This document shows, piece after piece, positions 26,349-35,475 of a stretch of 47,876 bases of DNA. Position numbers and translations under genes: made by a program. The DNA comes from Oligoflexia bacterium (GTDB lineage: Bacteria; Bdellovibrionota; UBA1018), in assembly GCA_014376785.1 (NCBI GenBank), contig JACMQW010000045.1:1-47876 (forward strand). Direction: 5' to 3'. Every line of letters starts with the position of its first letter. Positions within the stretch are counted from its first letter, which is position 1. The notes beneath the pieces are model-generated. The model made no database searches. It had not been told where the DNA came from and saw only the letters and a program-made list of their open reading frames with translations.

Positions 26349-27362
26349 ATGATGAATCATCCGAGTTCCGGCGAGCCGCAAGGTTCCGCCGGAACAGGCA
26401 TTTCTGAGGAGCAAAGCTCTCGCTCGACACCTTTTCCAAAAGGACCGGCCGCTCTTTTTCTCGTTTGGAATCGGATTGCTCCGTTTTTCATCAGCGCCGC
26501 TCTTTTCCTCAGCGGATTTTTCGCGCTTTTTTCCCCGCTGCCATTCTTGATTATGGGAATGACGATGCCGTGGGGTTGGCTGCTTGCAGCGATCGCGACC
26601 AATTCAGCCATCGTTTATTTCACGAGTGGACCCACCGTATTCCAATTCTATCTCCTGGCGGTTGGCTTGATCGGTTTGGTTTTGCCATTCTTCATCCGAA
26701 GACGGCTTTCCCCAGAATCGATCGTTGCGAGAACTTTCATCGTTCAGTGGGCGACGGTAGGGGCATTGGTAGGTGTTTATGCTGTCATCCACCACACGAC
26801 ATTGGGCATGGAGCTGAGTGGGATTTTTTCTCACTTTTTTGATTCCTTGCTCGCAAGTCTGAGCCCTGAGTCTCGGGAGCAGCTCTTGTCAAATTTCGGG
26901 GGCGGTGATCTGGGCGTAGAGGAATGGCGCCGGAAAACGCTTGCTGAGCTGCCGGGTGCGATCGGGATTCTTTGCATCCTCCTTATTTGGTTCAGTTTAC
27001 GAGTTCTGGTGAATTTGAATCCAGGTCGGTTTGCTTCTGGTTTAGGGCTTGATCGAGCCAGGCTGAATCAGTGGAAAAACGCGGAATGGCTCATTTGGCC
27101 GACGATCGCTAGCTGGGCCGTTGTTCTTTTTTCTGAGGGCGTACCTTCGGAAATCGGACTGAATATTTTCAAGATTTGTATGGCTGCTTACGGGCTGCAA
27201 GGGCTGTCCGTGATGGGGTCTGCATTCGATGCGTACCGAGTCCAATCCTTCGTGCGGATTCTGATTTATTCACTCGTTATTTTACTTCTCATGCCGCTAC
27301 TCCTGAGTATCGGCTTCTTCGACCAGTGGTTTGACTTTCGTTCCAAGTTCAGGCAAACGTGA
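26349..27362 (+). CDS. DUF2232-like integral membrane protein (337 aa)
   Basis: After a serine/glycine-rich cytoplasmic N-terminus (about 35 residues) there are about eight hydrophobic segments (APFFISAALFLSGFFALFSP, FYLLAVGLIGLVLPFFI, AIGILCILLIWFSLRVLVNL, FVRILIYSLVILLLMPLLL). It fits the polytopic DUF2232 (YybS-like) family, which is often located between ribosomal protein genes and dnaB; the function is unknown. It starts 21 bases after rpsF and ends 28 bases before rplI, so it is clearly inside the operon. The position normally taken by rpsR is used by this gene. Confidence 0.78.
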   Translation: MMNHPSSGEPQGSAGTGISEEQSSRSTPFPKGPAALFLVWNRIAPFFISAALFLSGFFALFSPLPFLIMGMTMPWGWLLAAIATNSAIVYFTSGPTVFQFYLLAVGLIGLVLPFFIRRRLSPESIVARTFIVQWATVGALVGVYAVIHHTTLGMELSGIFSHFFDSLLASLSPESREQLLSNFGGGDLGVEEWRRKTLAELPGAIGILCILLIWFSLRVLVNLNPGRFASGLGLDRARLNQWKNAEWLIWPTIASWAVVLFSEGVPSEIGLNIFKICMAAYGLQGLSVMGSAFDAYRVQSFVRILIYSLVILLLMPLLLSIGFFDQWFDFRSKFRQT

Positions 27363-27390
27363 TAATCTATTTAGTTTTAAGGAGTTACTC

Positions 27391-27837
27391 ATGCTCGTGA
27401 TCCTACGTGAAAACGTCGAAAATTTAGGCCGTATTGGTGATCTCGTTAACGTATCGACCGGTTTTGCCCGGAACTACCTCATCCCGAATAAACTCGTGAT
27501 GGCTGCCGATGCTGCGAACGTGAAAATGATTGAGAACCAAAAAAAGGTTCTCGAAAAGAAACGCGTTGCCGCACGTGCAACCTCTGAAGGCCTGGCTAAG
27601 AAATTAGCGGACCAGTCCGTCACGATCTCCCGCAAAGTCGGCGAGAACGATAAGCTCTTCGGATCGGTTACTCAATCCGACATCATGGAAGCGCTGAAGA
27701 AGTCCGGCCACACGGTCGAAAAGCGAATGATCACTTTAGAACATCCGATTAAAGCTCTCGGTGTTCACACGGTTCTCGTTAAATTCGATCAAGACGTGAC
27801 CGCTTCTGTAAAAGTCTTAGTGACTAAAGAAGAATAG
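27391..27837 (+). CDS. rplI: 50S ribosomal protein L9 (148 aa)
   Basis: L9 binds 23S rRNA at the base of the L1 stalk. The N-terminal domain (MLVILRENVENLGRIGDLVNVSTGFARNYLIP) carries the conserved GxVV-type and GYARNYL-type pattern. A long linker helix and the C-terminal domain (KLFGSVTQSDIMEALKKSG) follow, giving the usual length of about 148. Start is ATG 27391, seven bases after AAGGAG; the longer frame starting at 27331 lies inside the preceding gene. A strong intrinsic terminator follows at 27901. Confidence 0.97.
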   Translation: MLVILRENVENLGRIGDLVNVSTGFARNYLIPNKLVMAADAANVKMIENQKKVLEKKRVAARATSEGLAKKLADQSVTISRKVGENDKLFGSVTQSDIMEALKKSGHTVEKRMITLEHPIKALGVHTVLVKFDQDVTASVKVLVTKEE

Positions 27838-27900
27838 TCTCTCCTCAGGGTGGATCACGAAATCGTGGCCGTCCTTGAAAAAATCAAAATCCTATTGGAT

Positions 27901-27937
27901 CCCGGTCGCGCGTTTCCGAACCGTGTCCGGGTTTTTT
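27901..27937 (+). terminator. Intrinsic terminator after rplI
   Basis: CCCGGTCGCG pairs with CGTGTCCGGG (one mismatch, one G-U pair; 11-base loop) and is directly followed by six T bases. This should end most transcription of the rpsF operon before dnaB. Confidence 0.85.
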
Positions 27938-27976
27938 CATTCCTTTTCATTGGGGTAGTACGAAAATGGGTGTTGA

Positions 27977-29443
27977 ATGAGCGGCCGATACGACGATCGA
28001 ATGGATGATGGAGCCCCTCCTTCGGGTGGCCGTGGTTCGAGAGTTCCTCCGCATAATGTCGAAGCGGAGCGCTCGGTACTCGGGGCGATTCTTCTGAACA
28101 ATGAAGCGATTCACCGAGTCGTCGAAATTGGCATCGAAGGTCGCGATTTCTATTTCGATAACCACAATAAAATTTTTGATACCCTCATCTCGCTTTCTTC
28201 TCGCGGCCAAGCGCTCGACCTGATCACGCTCTCTGCAGCAATGCGTGACCGAGGTTGGTACGAGCAAATCGGCGGGCAGGCGACGCTCACTTCTCTGGTC
28301 GAAGACACGTTTGCGATCGGTAACGTCGTTTATTACGCGAAGATCGTTCGCGAAAAAGCACTGCTCCGGCGCATGATCGAAATCGCCGGAGAAATCACGC
28401 GGGACGCTTTCGAAGGCGTGAGTGATGTCGAAGGATTTTTAGACGATGCTGAAAAGAAAGTTTTCAGCGTCAGCGATATCCAGCTGAGTAAATCGTTTTC
28501 GTCCATGCAGGACATTCTCGTTTCGAACATGCACTCCATCGAAGAGGCAGCTTCGCGTGGAACAGCGGTTACTGGTTTATCCACTGGTTTTAACGATTTC
28601 GATAAACTCACTGCAGGTCTTCACCCGGGGCAGCTGATCATCGTCGGCGGAAGACCTGCGATGGGTAAAACTTCTTTGGTGGTTTCAGCCGCGCAGAATG
28701 CGGCTCTCCAATCTAAAGCAGTGGTCATGATTTTCTCTCTCGAAATGTCGAAAGAGGAACTCGTCATGCGGATGCTTTCTTCCCAATCTCGGATTGATTC
28801 GAAGAGACTGCGTTTGGGCCGATTGGTTGATCGAGATTGGCCGCGCCTTGCGCAAGCCGCCGATCAACTCTCGAAGGCGAAAATCTTTATTGATGACTCG
28901 GGTGATCTTACGGTGATGGACATGCGGGCACGCTGTCGCAGGCTCCTCGCCCAAGAAAAGAAACTCGATCTCATCGTAGTCGATTACCTCCAACTCATGC
29001 GCGGGTCGAAGGCGAGTAAAAATAGCGGAGGCAGCCGCGAAAATGAAATCTCCGAAATCTCTCGAAGCCTGAAGGGTCTTGCGAAAGAACTTCGAGTTCC
29101 TATTATTGGACTCTCGCAGCTTTCTCGCGCGCTCGAAGGAAGACCGGATAAGCGGCCGATGCTGTCTGACCTTCGAGAATCGGGAGCAATCGAGCAGGAC
29201 GCCGATTTGGTTGGGTTCGTTTACCGGGATGAATATTACAATAAGGAAACCGAAGACAAAGGCGTTGCGGAGTTCATCATCGCCAAACACCGAGCAGGGG
29301 AAACGGGCACGGTGCGGCTCGCATTCATGGGCGAGTACACCCTCTTCGCCAACCTCTCTTCGGATACCCCGGGCACTCCGGTAGCGGGTCCATCGGGAGG
29401 CGGAGGTGGCGGAATCCGACCTCGGGGCGACGTCGGGCTCTAA
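27977..29443 (+). CDS. dnaB: Replicative DNA helicase DnaB (488 aa)
   Basis: The hexameric helicase that unwinds DNA at the replication fork. The N-terminal interaction domain starts near PPHNVEAERSVLGAILLNNEA. The RecA-like domain has Walker A GGRPAMGKTS (about residue 225), LEMSKEELVMRMLSSQSRI, Walker B LIVVDYLQLM, GLSQLSRALEGRPDKRP and DLRESGAIEQDADLVGFVYRDEYYN. No intein is present. The tail is glycine-rich. Start is ATG 27977; a four-codon open frame beginning at ATG 27966 ends in a TGA that overlaps this start, and the ribosome binding site is weak. A terminator candidate follows the stop. Confidence 0.97.
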   Translation: MSGRYDDRMDDGAPPSGGRGSRVPPHNVEAERSVLGAILLNNEAIHRVVEIGIEGRDFYFDNHNKIFDTLISLSSRGQALDLITLSAAMRDRGWYEQIGGQATLTSLVEDTFAIGNVVYYAKIVREKALLRRMIEIAGEITRDAFEGVSDVEGFLDDAEKKVFSVSDIQLSKSFSSMQDILVSNMHSIEEAASRGTAVTGLSTGFNDFDKLTAGLHPGQLIIVGGRPAMGKTSLVVSAAQNAALQSKAVVMIFSLEMSKEELVMRMLSSQSRIDSKRLRLGRLVDRDWPRLAQAADQLSKAKIFIDDSGDLTVMDMRARCRRLLAQEKKLDLIVVDYLQLMRGSKASKNSGGSRENEISEISRSLKGLAKELRVPIIGLSQLSRALEGRPDKRPMLSDLRESGAIEQDADLVGFVYRDEYYNKETEDKGVAEFIIAKHRAGETGTVRLAFMGEYTLFANLSSDTPGTPVAGPSGGGGGGIRPRGDVGL

Positions 29444-29452
29444 AAAATCCTT

Positions 29453-29477
29453 TTAGCCGCACTGGCTAACTGTTTTT
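29453..29477 (+). terminator. Candidate intrinsic terminator after dnaB
   Basis: TTAGCC / GGCTAA with a five-base loop followed three bases later by five T bases, just after the dnaB stop. The stem is short and only half GC, so efficiency may be moderate. Confidence 0.55.
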
Positions 29478-29555
29478 CTTCATTAATTTCATAGAGTTTA
29501 GCGAGAAATGGCTTTCAAATTTAGCTAGGCTTCCAAACTAACGCACTGTATAACG

Positions 29556-32500
29556 ATGTCGTTGTTCAACCGCCGTTTAACTCATCATTTCAGCCGACTT
29601 GTGTTCGGATTCGTCTTGCTCCTATCGGGCTGTTCGCTCGATATGTTTCAGAAACACTCTAGGGACTCCTCTATTTCTGAACGCCAAGTTTATCGAAAAA
29701 TGAGGACCGAGTGCTCCGGCCTCCAATTAGAACGTGCTGAACTGAGTGCGGAATCATTCCGATCGCTTCTGAACTGTTTCAACTCCAATGGATCTTTGCC
29801 GGAACTGAACAGCCTGGTTACGTCTGCCTCGACGGCAAGCCTGCAGAAGTCAGTGTCCCTTCTGAATGAGGCCTTCTTGGCCGATGCTGAAACGTTGAAA
29901 GAGTCGCGCGCCATCATTCAGAATTTGGAAAAATCGGGAAAGTGGCAATCCTCAGTGAAGGGTTTTCAAGCTTTGCTTCAGGATCCAGAACGACTTCACG
30001 CTCTCATTCGGCTGGTCACGATCGCGCCAGAAGGGGGAGATCGCCGTGCACTCGTTGCTTCCACGTTTTCGAGCACTCTGAATCGGTTCGAGCCTCGCGA
30101 AACCATGGCTGCTTTCGAACTTTTAGGGCGGCTCTTCCGAAGCCGGAGCTTTTTGAGCCTCCAGGCAAAAGTTCTCAGTGATCCTCTCACTCCGGAGGAT
30201 CGCAAAAGACTCGTCGTTCTCCTCACAAATTTCTTTTCGACCCCAACGAAATTTAGATCCGCCCATGCACTGGTGAGTGACATGACGGCGGGAAAGTCGG
30301 CACCCCTTTGGAATTTTGCTTTCGGAGGCGAGAAAGACGTTCTGCGGAGCGTTTCCACTTTTCATCTCCTCTTGAAGGATTTCGGAGCGAATCAGGGGAC
30401 CCTTCTTCGGGAATTTTCACGCTTTCATCGTGGTTTCCATCGGCCTGTCTCTTGTTGGGGGGGCGGAAAAATATTCCGGAATCCTTGGACAAATCTCACT
30501 TCCGAATTTCAAAATCACACCGGGCCCGGTCGAATGACACCTTTCCTCCTGCGTTTCGCTCCGGTCACTGCGCTTGCGGTGAGGGATTTTTGCGAAATTC
30601 CGCCTGAATTCGATGCTCATTATCAGGCCCTTGCGAAGTTCGCGCTCGGTCGCTCGGGTGGTGAGTATGTTCGGGTGCTCAATGAAGTGTTTAAGGCAGG
30701 AATGGGTGAATCGGCCGGATATTTTGTGGGCGAGTGGGGTGAATCGCTTGCGGATGGACTCGGAATCCTTTCAGATAAGCCCTGGTTTTCTGATCTTCTC
30801 CTCCTTTTTTCCGAACTCGATTCTGCTGATCGCGACCGAATTTCTACTTGGGTGAGCACTTTAGTGGAAGACGAGGCTCACTGGGGAAAGCTCAGCCGAA
30901 CCTGGAACGTACCGGAAATAAGCAGTTTTTTTTCCGACGTGGGAACGGTGTTGAGCGCTCCCCCGGGTGTACTCGACTCGAGTTTCGGCTCGGTGGTGAC
31001 TCTGTTTGAATCTTCCCGCGCGCACCCCTGGTTTGCAGGTTGGAAAAAAGTGGCATTGAAATCAGCGGATGTCGATTCCGGCTTCGGTAAGATCATGGTT
31101 TCTCCCGATTTTTCGAAAGCGTCGGCCGCGCTCGGAGGCATGGCGGGCGATGGGCGGCTAGCCGATCTGATTGCTGCGGGTTTCGAGTGGATCGCGGGAG
31201 GGGGGCGAACTTCTGCAAATATTGAAAAAGATTCGGTTTCAACTCTAGAAGTTTCTCCTTGGAAAAAGTTGCGGCATGCATTCAGTGGAGGAGATTTATC
31301 ATCCGGAGAGTCGCCGCTTGAACTCGATGCGAGCCTGCAGGCATGCGCGAGACTCGATGTCAGAAAATTAGCGAAAGCCCAGTGGCAGGATTATCAAACG
31401 TGCCTCGTCGGCGGAGGTATTTCTGCAGAGAGCATTTCGAGTCTGGGAAAGAATGCTGCATCGATCGCATCTTTCGCGAAGAGTTGGATCGATTTACCGA
31501 TGAGTTCCGCCCAGCGGTCGCTGGTTGTGGAAGAGGTCATCCGGATTAAAGACGAAGGTGCAGACCTTTTTAAATTTGGGTTGGGTTCGGACGAGCATGC
31601 CATCGATCGGTCGGATTTAACTCAAACAGGCAATGGTGAAAGAAGGGATGTTGAGAATGAAATAAGAGATCAAAAATCTCCGTTTCATTTCGAATTTCTG
31701 CACCGATTTGCCTCGCAAGCTTCACTCACCAAAGCCGATTTTAACCGATTTTTTAACGGCGTGGGAAAAGCGATTGATGACCCAAGGCTACCAGGTGTTT
31801 ATCAGGCATTCTTGCGCCTGACTTCCCCTGAGGCCGGAATGAACGGTGGCGGCGGAAAAGTTAAACCGGTGACCCTTCCCGATCGCGCATCACTCACCGA
31901 GCTCGTCATTCGCGCGGAATGCGACGATGCGAGGTCCGTCAGAAATCCAGAAAAACGAGCGAACGAAATCGCGAATGAGTTTTCCAACGGGGTGGTGGGG
32001 TTTGATTACAGAGACGGAACCCTTCCCGTGGGCTGGAAAAAAGCCGAGCTCTGGGAAAAATTCCAGGCATTTGCAGACGTCATGAAAGACTACGACGTCC
32101 GGAGTGCCCTCTTATCATGGGCCTCGCACTTAAACCCGGGAGCCGTGAATTCGTGGTTTATAAGCCGGACGCGCGATCCACGTGCGGTCGTCGTGATGGA
32201 TGAAAAAAGCGGAGCCCTCCGCGTTCGTTGGATGACGACACTGGACCGATTCGAGTCGATTCTGGTGAATTCGAATTTCAGTTATCTATTACCCGGAAAT
32301 TACGGACTGAAATTCATTGGGAAATTTGCGAACTCATGGGGAGATGAGCCGAGGGAGAAGTGGCCATCGGAAATTCGCGATCGGTATTCGAATGGTCGAA
32401 GACCACCGACTCTTCGTGAAACCTACGACGAAGTTTTCGAGTTTCTTCGGAATTTCGAACGCGTCGGGGGTCTTCCGAAAACTCCCGAGTGCGCGGCGTC

Positions 32501-33566
32501 TGTGCTTCCTCGCGCCGGTTTCAGTATTCCGGACCTGCTTCTCTCCCAATCTCTGAAAGCGAAAGCGTTCAATTTAAAGCAAACCCTCTCCGTCGTCGAA
32601 GAAAACTTGCCTGGAAGCGATTCCGTGAATCGAAGCGGAATGAAGTTTTTACGGGATCTTTTCTGGTCCGTCACTTCTTCGCATCCTCATTCTTTCTGGG
32701 AAAAGGTGCGGGGTCGGCCCGACCCGCTCCGAGTATTTCAAGTCCTCGGTGACCTCGGAGCACTGCGGACGCTGAACCGGGCTTACGCGGCGCTTGAATC
32801 GAACGAAGAGTTTGTTGCGATGGAGGACGTTCTCGGAAGTGTGAAGTCTCTCGCCCGAACTCCGGAGCTCGGAGACTTAGTCGAGCAGGCGCTAAACGAT
32901 GAGGCATTCACGGCGGCGGCGTTCGACGCAGGTTTCGATCGAGATTTTTCTCTGTCCAGATTTGCGGCACGGGTCGGTTCTTGGATTGCGGCTGACCGGA
33001 CACTCGGGTTTGGGCCCGGACTTATCCGTTTTTCGCACTCCCTTTTCTCGCAAGAAAAACTACCGAAGAAAACTCTCAGTGAGGCGATTCACTTCATCGG
33101 GAGCCGAAACTTCGGGTCGCGACCGAGCTTTTTCACGCGGAGAGATCCGAGACCGGATGCCGACACTCGCCAGATCTCCCGATTTTTTCAGGAGAGGATC
33201 TTAGGCGCGCTTGATCCCACGGCAGTCGCAAAGGTTCTCCGGTCGCTTGAAAGTGAGAATGGCCTTCGTCAGCAATTATTTTCCGTTCTTCGGAATTCGG
33301 ATCTCTTCCGTCAAAACGATGCCGTGCCTTTCGAAACACGGCGCAACTCGTCAGAACCTGCCTTATCCCTATTATTGGGTAGTCGAACTCCCCATCTGCG
33401 GCACGCCTTCGCACTTTGGTGCGGGCAAAGCGCTGGGGGACTTTTCTTAGATCTGGTGTCTCGCCCCGATGAAGCAGATTTAATGCTGAGCGGAGTCTTA
33501 GGCTTTAAGGACAGCGCCTACTTGAAAGATGTCACAGAAGCGTTTTTACGCCAGCTTCCCGATTGA
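29556..33566 (+). CDS. Very large lipoprotein of unknown function (1336 aa)
   Basis: The first 30 residues form a lipoprotein signal with lipobox LSGC (cysteine 26) followed by serine and leucine, which favours outer-membrane localisation. The remaining 1300 residues are mostly helical, with repeated leucine/phenylalanine-rich helix pairs (for example AMAAFELLGRLFRSRSF-like and VFQVLGDLGALRTLNRAY-like) but no repeat unit I can define exactly. There are several cysteines after the signal, one cluster near residue 400, so disulfides are possible. There are no membrane helices and no known catalytic motif. ATG 29556 has no ribosome binding site, and a TATAAC box lies directly before it. The next gene, moxR, starts 32 bases after the stop, so it probably belongs to the Bat-like operon. 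No family is recognised. Confidence 0.83.
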   Translation: MSLFNRRLTHHFSRLVFGFVLLLSGCSLDMFQKHSRDSSISERQVYRKMRTECSGLQLERAELSAESFRSLLNCFNSNGSLPELNSLVTSASTASLQKSVSLLNEAFLADAETLKESRAIIQNLEKSGKWQSSVKGFQALLQDPERLHALIRLVTIAPEGGDRRALVASTFSSTLNRFEPRETMAAFELLGRLFRSRSFLSLQAKVLSDPLTPEDRKRLVVLLTNFFSTPTKFRSAHALVSDMTAGKSAPLWNFAFGGEKDVLRSVSTFHLLLKDFGANQGTLLREFSRFHRGFHRPVSCWGGGKIFRNPWTNLTSEFQNHTGPGRMTPFLLRFAPVTALAVRDFCEIPPEFDAHYQALAKFALGRSGGEYVRVLNEVFKAGMGESAGYFVGEWGESLADGLGILSDKPWFSDLLLLFSELDSADRDRISTWVSTLVEDEAHWGKLSRTWNVPEISSFFSDVGTVLSAPPGVLDSSFGSVVTLFESSRAHPWFAGWKKVALKSADVDSGFGKIMVSPDFSKASAALGGMAGDGRLADLIAAGFEWIAGGGRTSANIEKDSVSTLEVSPWKKLRHAFSGGDLSSGESPLELDASLQACARLDVRKLAKAQWQDYQTCLVGGGISAESISSLGKNAASIASFAKSWIDLPMSSAQRSLVVEEVIRIKDEGADLFKFGLGSDEHAIDRSDLTQTGNGERRDVENEIRDQKSPFHFEFLHRFASQASLTKADFNRFFNGVGKAIDDPRLPGVYQAFLRLTSPEAGMNGGGGKVKPVTLPDRASLTELVIRAECDDARSVRNPEKRANEIANEFSNGVVGFDYRDGTLPVGWKKAELWEKFQAFADVMKDYDVRSALLSWASHLNPGAVNSWFISRTRDPRAVVVMDEKSGALRVRWMTTLDRFESILVNSNFSYLLPGNYGLKFIGKFANSWGDEPREKWPSEIRDRYSNGRRPPTLRETYDEVFEFLRNFERVGGLPKTPECAASVLPRAGFSIPDLLLSQSLKAKAFNLKQTLSVVEENLPGSDSVNRSGMKFLRDLFWSVTSSHPHSFWEKVRGRPDPLRVFQVLGDLGALRTLNRAYAALESNEEFVAMEDVLGSVKSLARTPELGDLVEQALNDEAFTAAAFDAGFDRDFSLSRFAARVGSWIAADRTLGFGPGLIRFSHSLFSQEKLPKKTLSEAIHFIGSRNFGSRPSFFTRRDPRPDADTRQISRFFQERILGALDPTAVAKVLRSLESENGLRQQLFSVLRNSDLFRQNDAVPFETRRNSSEPALSLLLGSRTPHLRHAFALWCGQSAGGLFLDLVSRPDEADLMLSGVLGFKDSAYLKDVTEAFLRQLPD

Positions 33567-33598
33567 CGGTTCGCACTTGAAAGCGGAAAATCTCCGTC

Positions 33599-34591
33599 AT
33601 GTCTACGACCGATATCCAAGCCCTGACCGAAGAAATTAAAGTCCGTAGTAAATTTGTGGACGAGTTGCTCGCGGAGGCTTCCCAAGTCATCGTCGGGCAA
33701 CGCGTCCTCCTTGAGCGATTGATCATGGCACTCCTCTGTGACGGCCACGTTTTACTCGAGGGTTTACCCGGACTCGCAAAAACCCTGACGATTAAGACGC
33801 TCGCGGATATTATCCACGCGTCTTTCTCACGCATCCAGTTTACCCCCGACCTGATGCCCGCGGATCTGGTGGGAACGATGATCTTCAATCCGAAAAGCGG
33901 AGAATTTACACCTAAAAAAGGCCCTATTTTCGCAAATTTAGTGCTCGCGGATGAAATTAACCGAGCACCGGCAAAAGTTCAGAGCGCGCTGCTCGAAGCG
34001 ATGGGTGAGCATCAAGTCACGATCGGTGACACCACTTATCCGCTGGAAGCTCCCTTTATTGTGTTAGCGACTCAGAATCCCATTGAGCAGGAGGGTACTT
34101 ATCCGCTTCCTGAAGCGCAGCTCGACCGTTTTCTTTTCAAAGTGAAAGTCGGCTATCCGACCCTTCAAGAAGAGAAGAACATCCTGAATCGAATGTCAGG
34201 GGTTGCTTACGCAAAGGCTCGAAAGATCTGCCACCCCGACACGATCCTTCAGGCGCGCGAACTTTGTTCGAAGATCTACATGGACGAGAAGATCAAGGAT
34301 TACATCCTGGCCCTCGTGTTTGCGACTCGGTTTCCGGAGAAGCATGGCTTGAGCAGCCTGAAGTCTTACATCTCAGTCGGAGCGAGTCCGCGAGCAACGA
34401 TTGCGTTGGCTAAAGCGGCCCGCGCGAGTGCCTTTCTTCATCACCGGGGGTTTGTCACGCCCGAGGATGTGAAGACGGTGGTTTACGATGTATTCCGGCA
34501 CCGACTCATCCTCTCTTTCGAGGCGGAAGCTGAAGGCATCGATGCCGAGACCATTGTAAAACGCGTGCTTGAGCAAATAGAAGTTCCGTAA
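33599..34591 (+). CDS. MoxR-type AAA+ ATPase (330 aa)
   Basis: MoxR ATPases are cytoplasmic chaperone-like AAA+ proteins that act on von Willebrand A (VWA) partners encoded beside them. Walker A (GLPGLAKT) is at 55-62, Walker B (LVLADEIN) at 114-121, and the sensor region reads ATQNPIEQEGTYPLPEAQLDRF. The C-terminal lid contains SVGASPRATIALAKAARA. Length is normal. The DUF58 gene starts two bases after the stop. Its place at the head of DUF58-VWA-VWA/TPR-BatD defines a Bat-type operon. Confidence 0.95.
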   Translation: MSTTDIQALTEEIKVRSKFVDELLAEASQVIVGQRVLLERLIMALLCDGHVLLEGLPGLAKTLTIKTLADIIHASFSRIQFTPDLMPADLVGTMIFNPKSGEFTPKKGPIFANLVLADEINRAPAKVQSALLEAMGEHQVTIGDTTYPLEAPFIVLATQNPIEQEGTYPLPEAQLDRFLFKVKVGYPTLQEEKNILNRMSGVAYAKARKICHPDTILQARELCSKIYMDEKIKDYILALVFATRFPEKHGLSSLKSYISVGASPRATIALAKAARASAFLHHRGFVTPEDVKTVVYDVFRHRLILSFEAEAEGIDAETIVKRVLEQIEVP

Positions 34592-34593
34592 AA

Positions 34594-35475
34594 ATGTTGC
34601 CGGAAGAGCTTCGAAAAAAAGTAAAGCTGATCGAGATTACTACGAAGCGAGTGATCGACGATGTCATGAGTGGCAGCTACCGCAGCCATTTCAAAGGCCA
34701 AGGCATGCAGTTCGCCGAGCACCGGGTTTACGTCGCAGGGGACGATGTCCGGCACATCGATTGGAAAGTGAGTGCTCGAACGAAAGAGCCGCTCGTGAAA
34801 AAGTTCGAGGAAGAAAGAGAGCTAAATGTTCTTTTCGTCGTCGATTTTTCCGCATCGGGAACTTTCGGCTCGAAGTCATCGACAAAGGGCGAGGCAAGCG
34901 CTGAGATCGCAGCTCTCCTCGCCACCGCAGCGGAACGCATCGGTGATAAAACGGGTCTCATTCTTTTTGCGGGCCAGGTCGAAAAAAGAGTTCCTCCGAA
35001 GCGAGGGAAATCCCACCTACTCCGAATCGTACGGGATATTTTAGGTACCGTTCCTAAGACGAAGGGAACAAACTTAACGGGAGCGCTCGAGATCGCTGCT
35101 CGGATCATGAAGCATCAGGGAATCGTTTTTGTGATTTCTGATTTCATGGCCGAAAATTACGAAACCGCTTTGAAGCGGTTAGCTCGGAAGAATGAAGTGG
35201 TGGCCGTTCGAGTGCGTGACGGACATGAGTGGACGCTCCCAAACGTGGGAGCGATCGCCATCGTGGATCCGGAGACGGGTGAAGAAGGCGTGCTAGATCC
35301 CCGTTCACAGAAATTTAAAGCTTGGTTTGAAAAAATGCGCCGAGGAAATGATGAACGATTTAAACAAGCTTGCCGAGGCGCCGGAATCGAAGTGTTACCG
35401 GTGGATACGCGGGAGGATCATGTACAGGCTGTCGTCCGCTTTTTTCAAGCACGCAACCGCATTCGCCGCGCTTAG
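34594..35475 (+). CDS. DUF58 protein with degenerate VWA fold (293 aa)
   Basis: A soluble DUF58 protein. Signature elements are SHFKGQGMQFAEHRVYVAGDDVRHIDWKVSARTKEPLVKKFEEERE and the following VVDFSAS, a MIDAS-like D-x-S-x-S metal site at the start of a VWA-type fold. DUF58 proteins always accompany MoxR ATPases and are expected to bridge the ATPase to membrane VWA partners. Start ATG 34594 is two bases after the moxR stop. Its 3' end overlaps the next gene by 56 bases, unusually long for this operon. Confidence 0.92.
   Translation: MLPEELRKKVKLIEITTKRVIDDVMSGSYRSHFKGQGMQFAEHRVYVAGDDVRHIDWKVSARTKEPLVKKFEEERELNVLFVVDFSASGTFGSKSSTKGEASAEIAALLATAAERIGDKTGLILFAGQVEKRVPPKRGKSHLLRIVRDILGTVPKTKGTNLTGALEIAARIMKHQGIVFVISDFMAENYETALKRLARKNEVVAVRVRDGHEWTLPNVGAIAIVDPETGEEGVLDPRSQKFKAWFEKMRRGNDERFKQACRGAGIEVLPVDTREDHVQAVVRFFQARNRIRRA

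Noticed and set aside
25870-26439. 189-codon open frame on the minus strand opposite rpsF
   Set aside because: Antisense shadow of rpsF, phenylalanine-rich as expected from the complement of Glu/Lys codons.
28685-29290. 201-codon minus-strand frame opposite dnaB
   Set aside because: No start signal, no known domain, fully inside dnaB.
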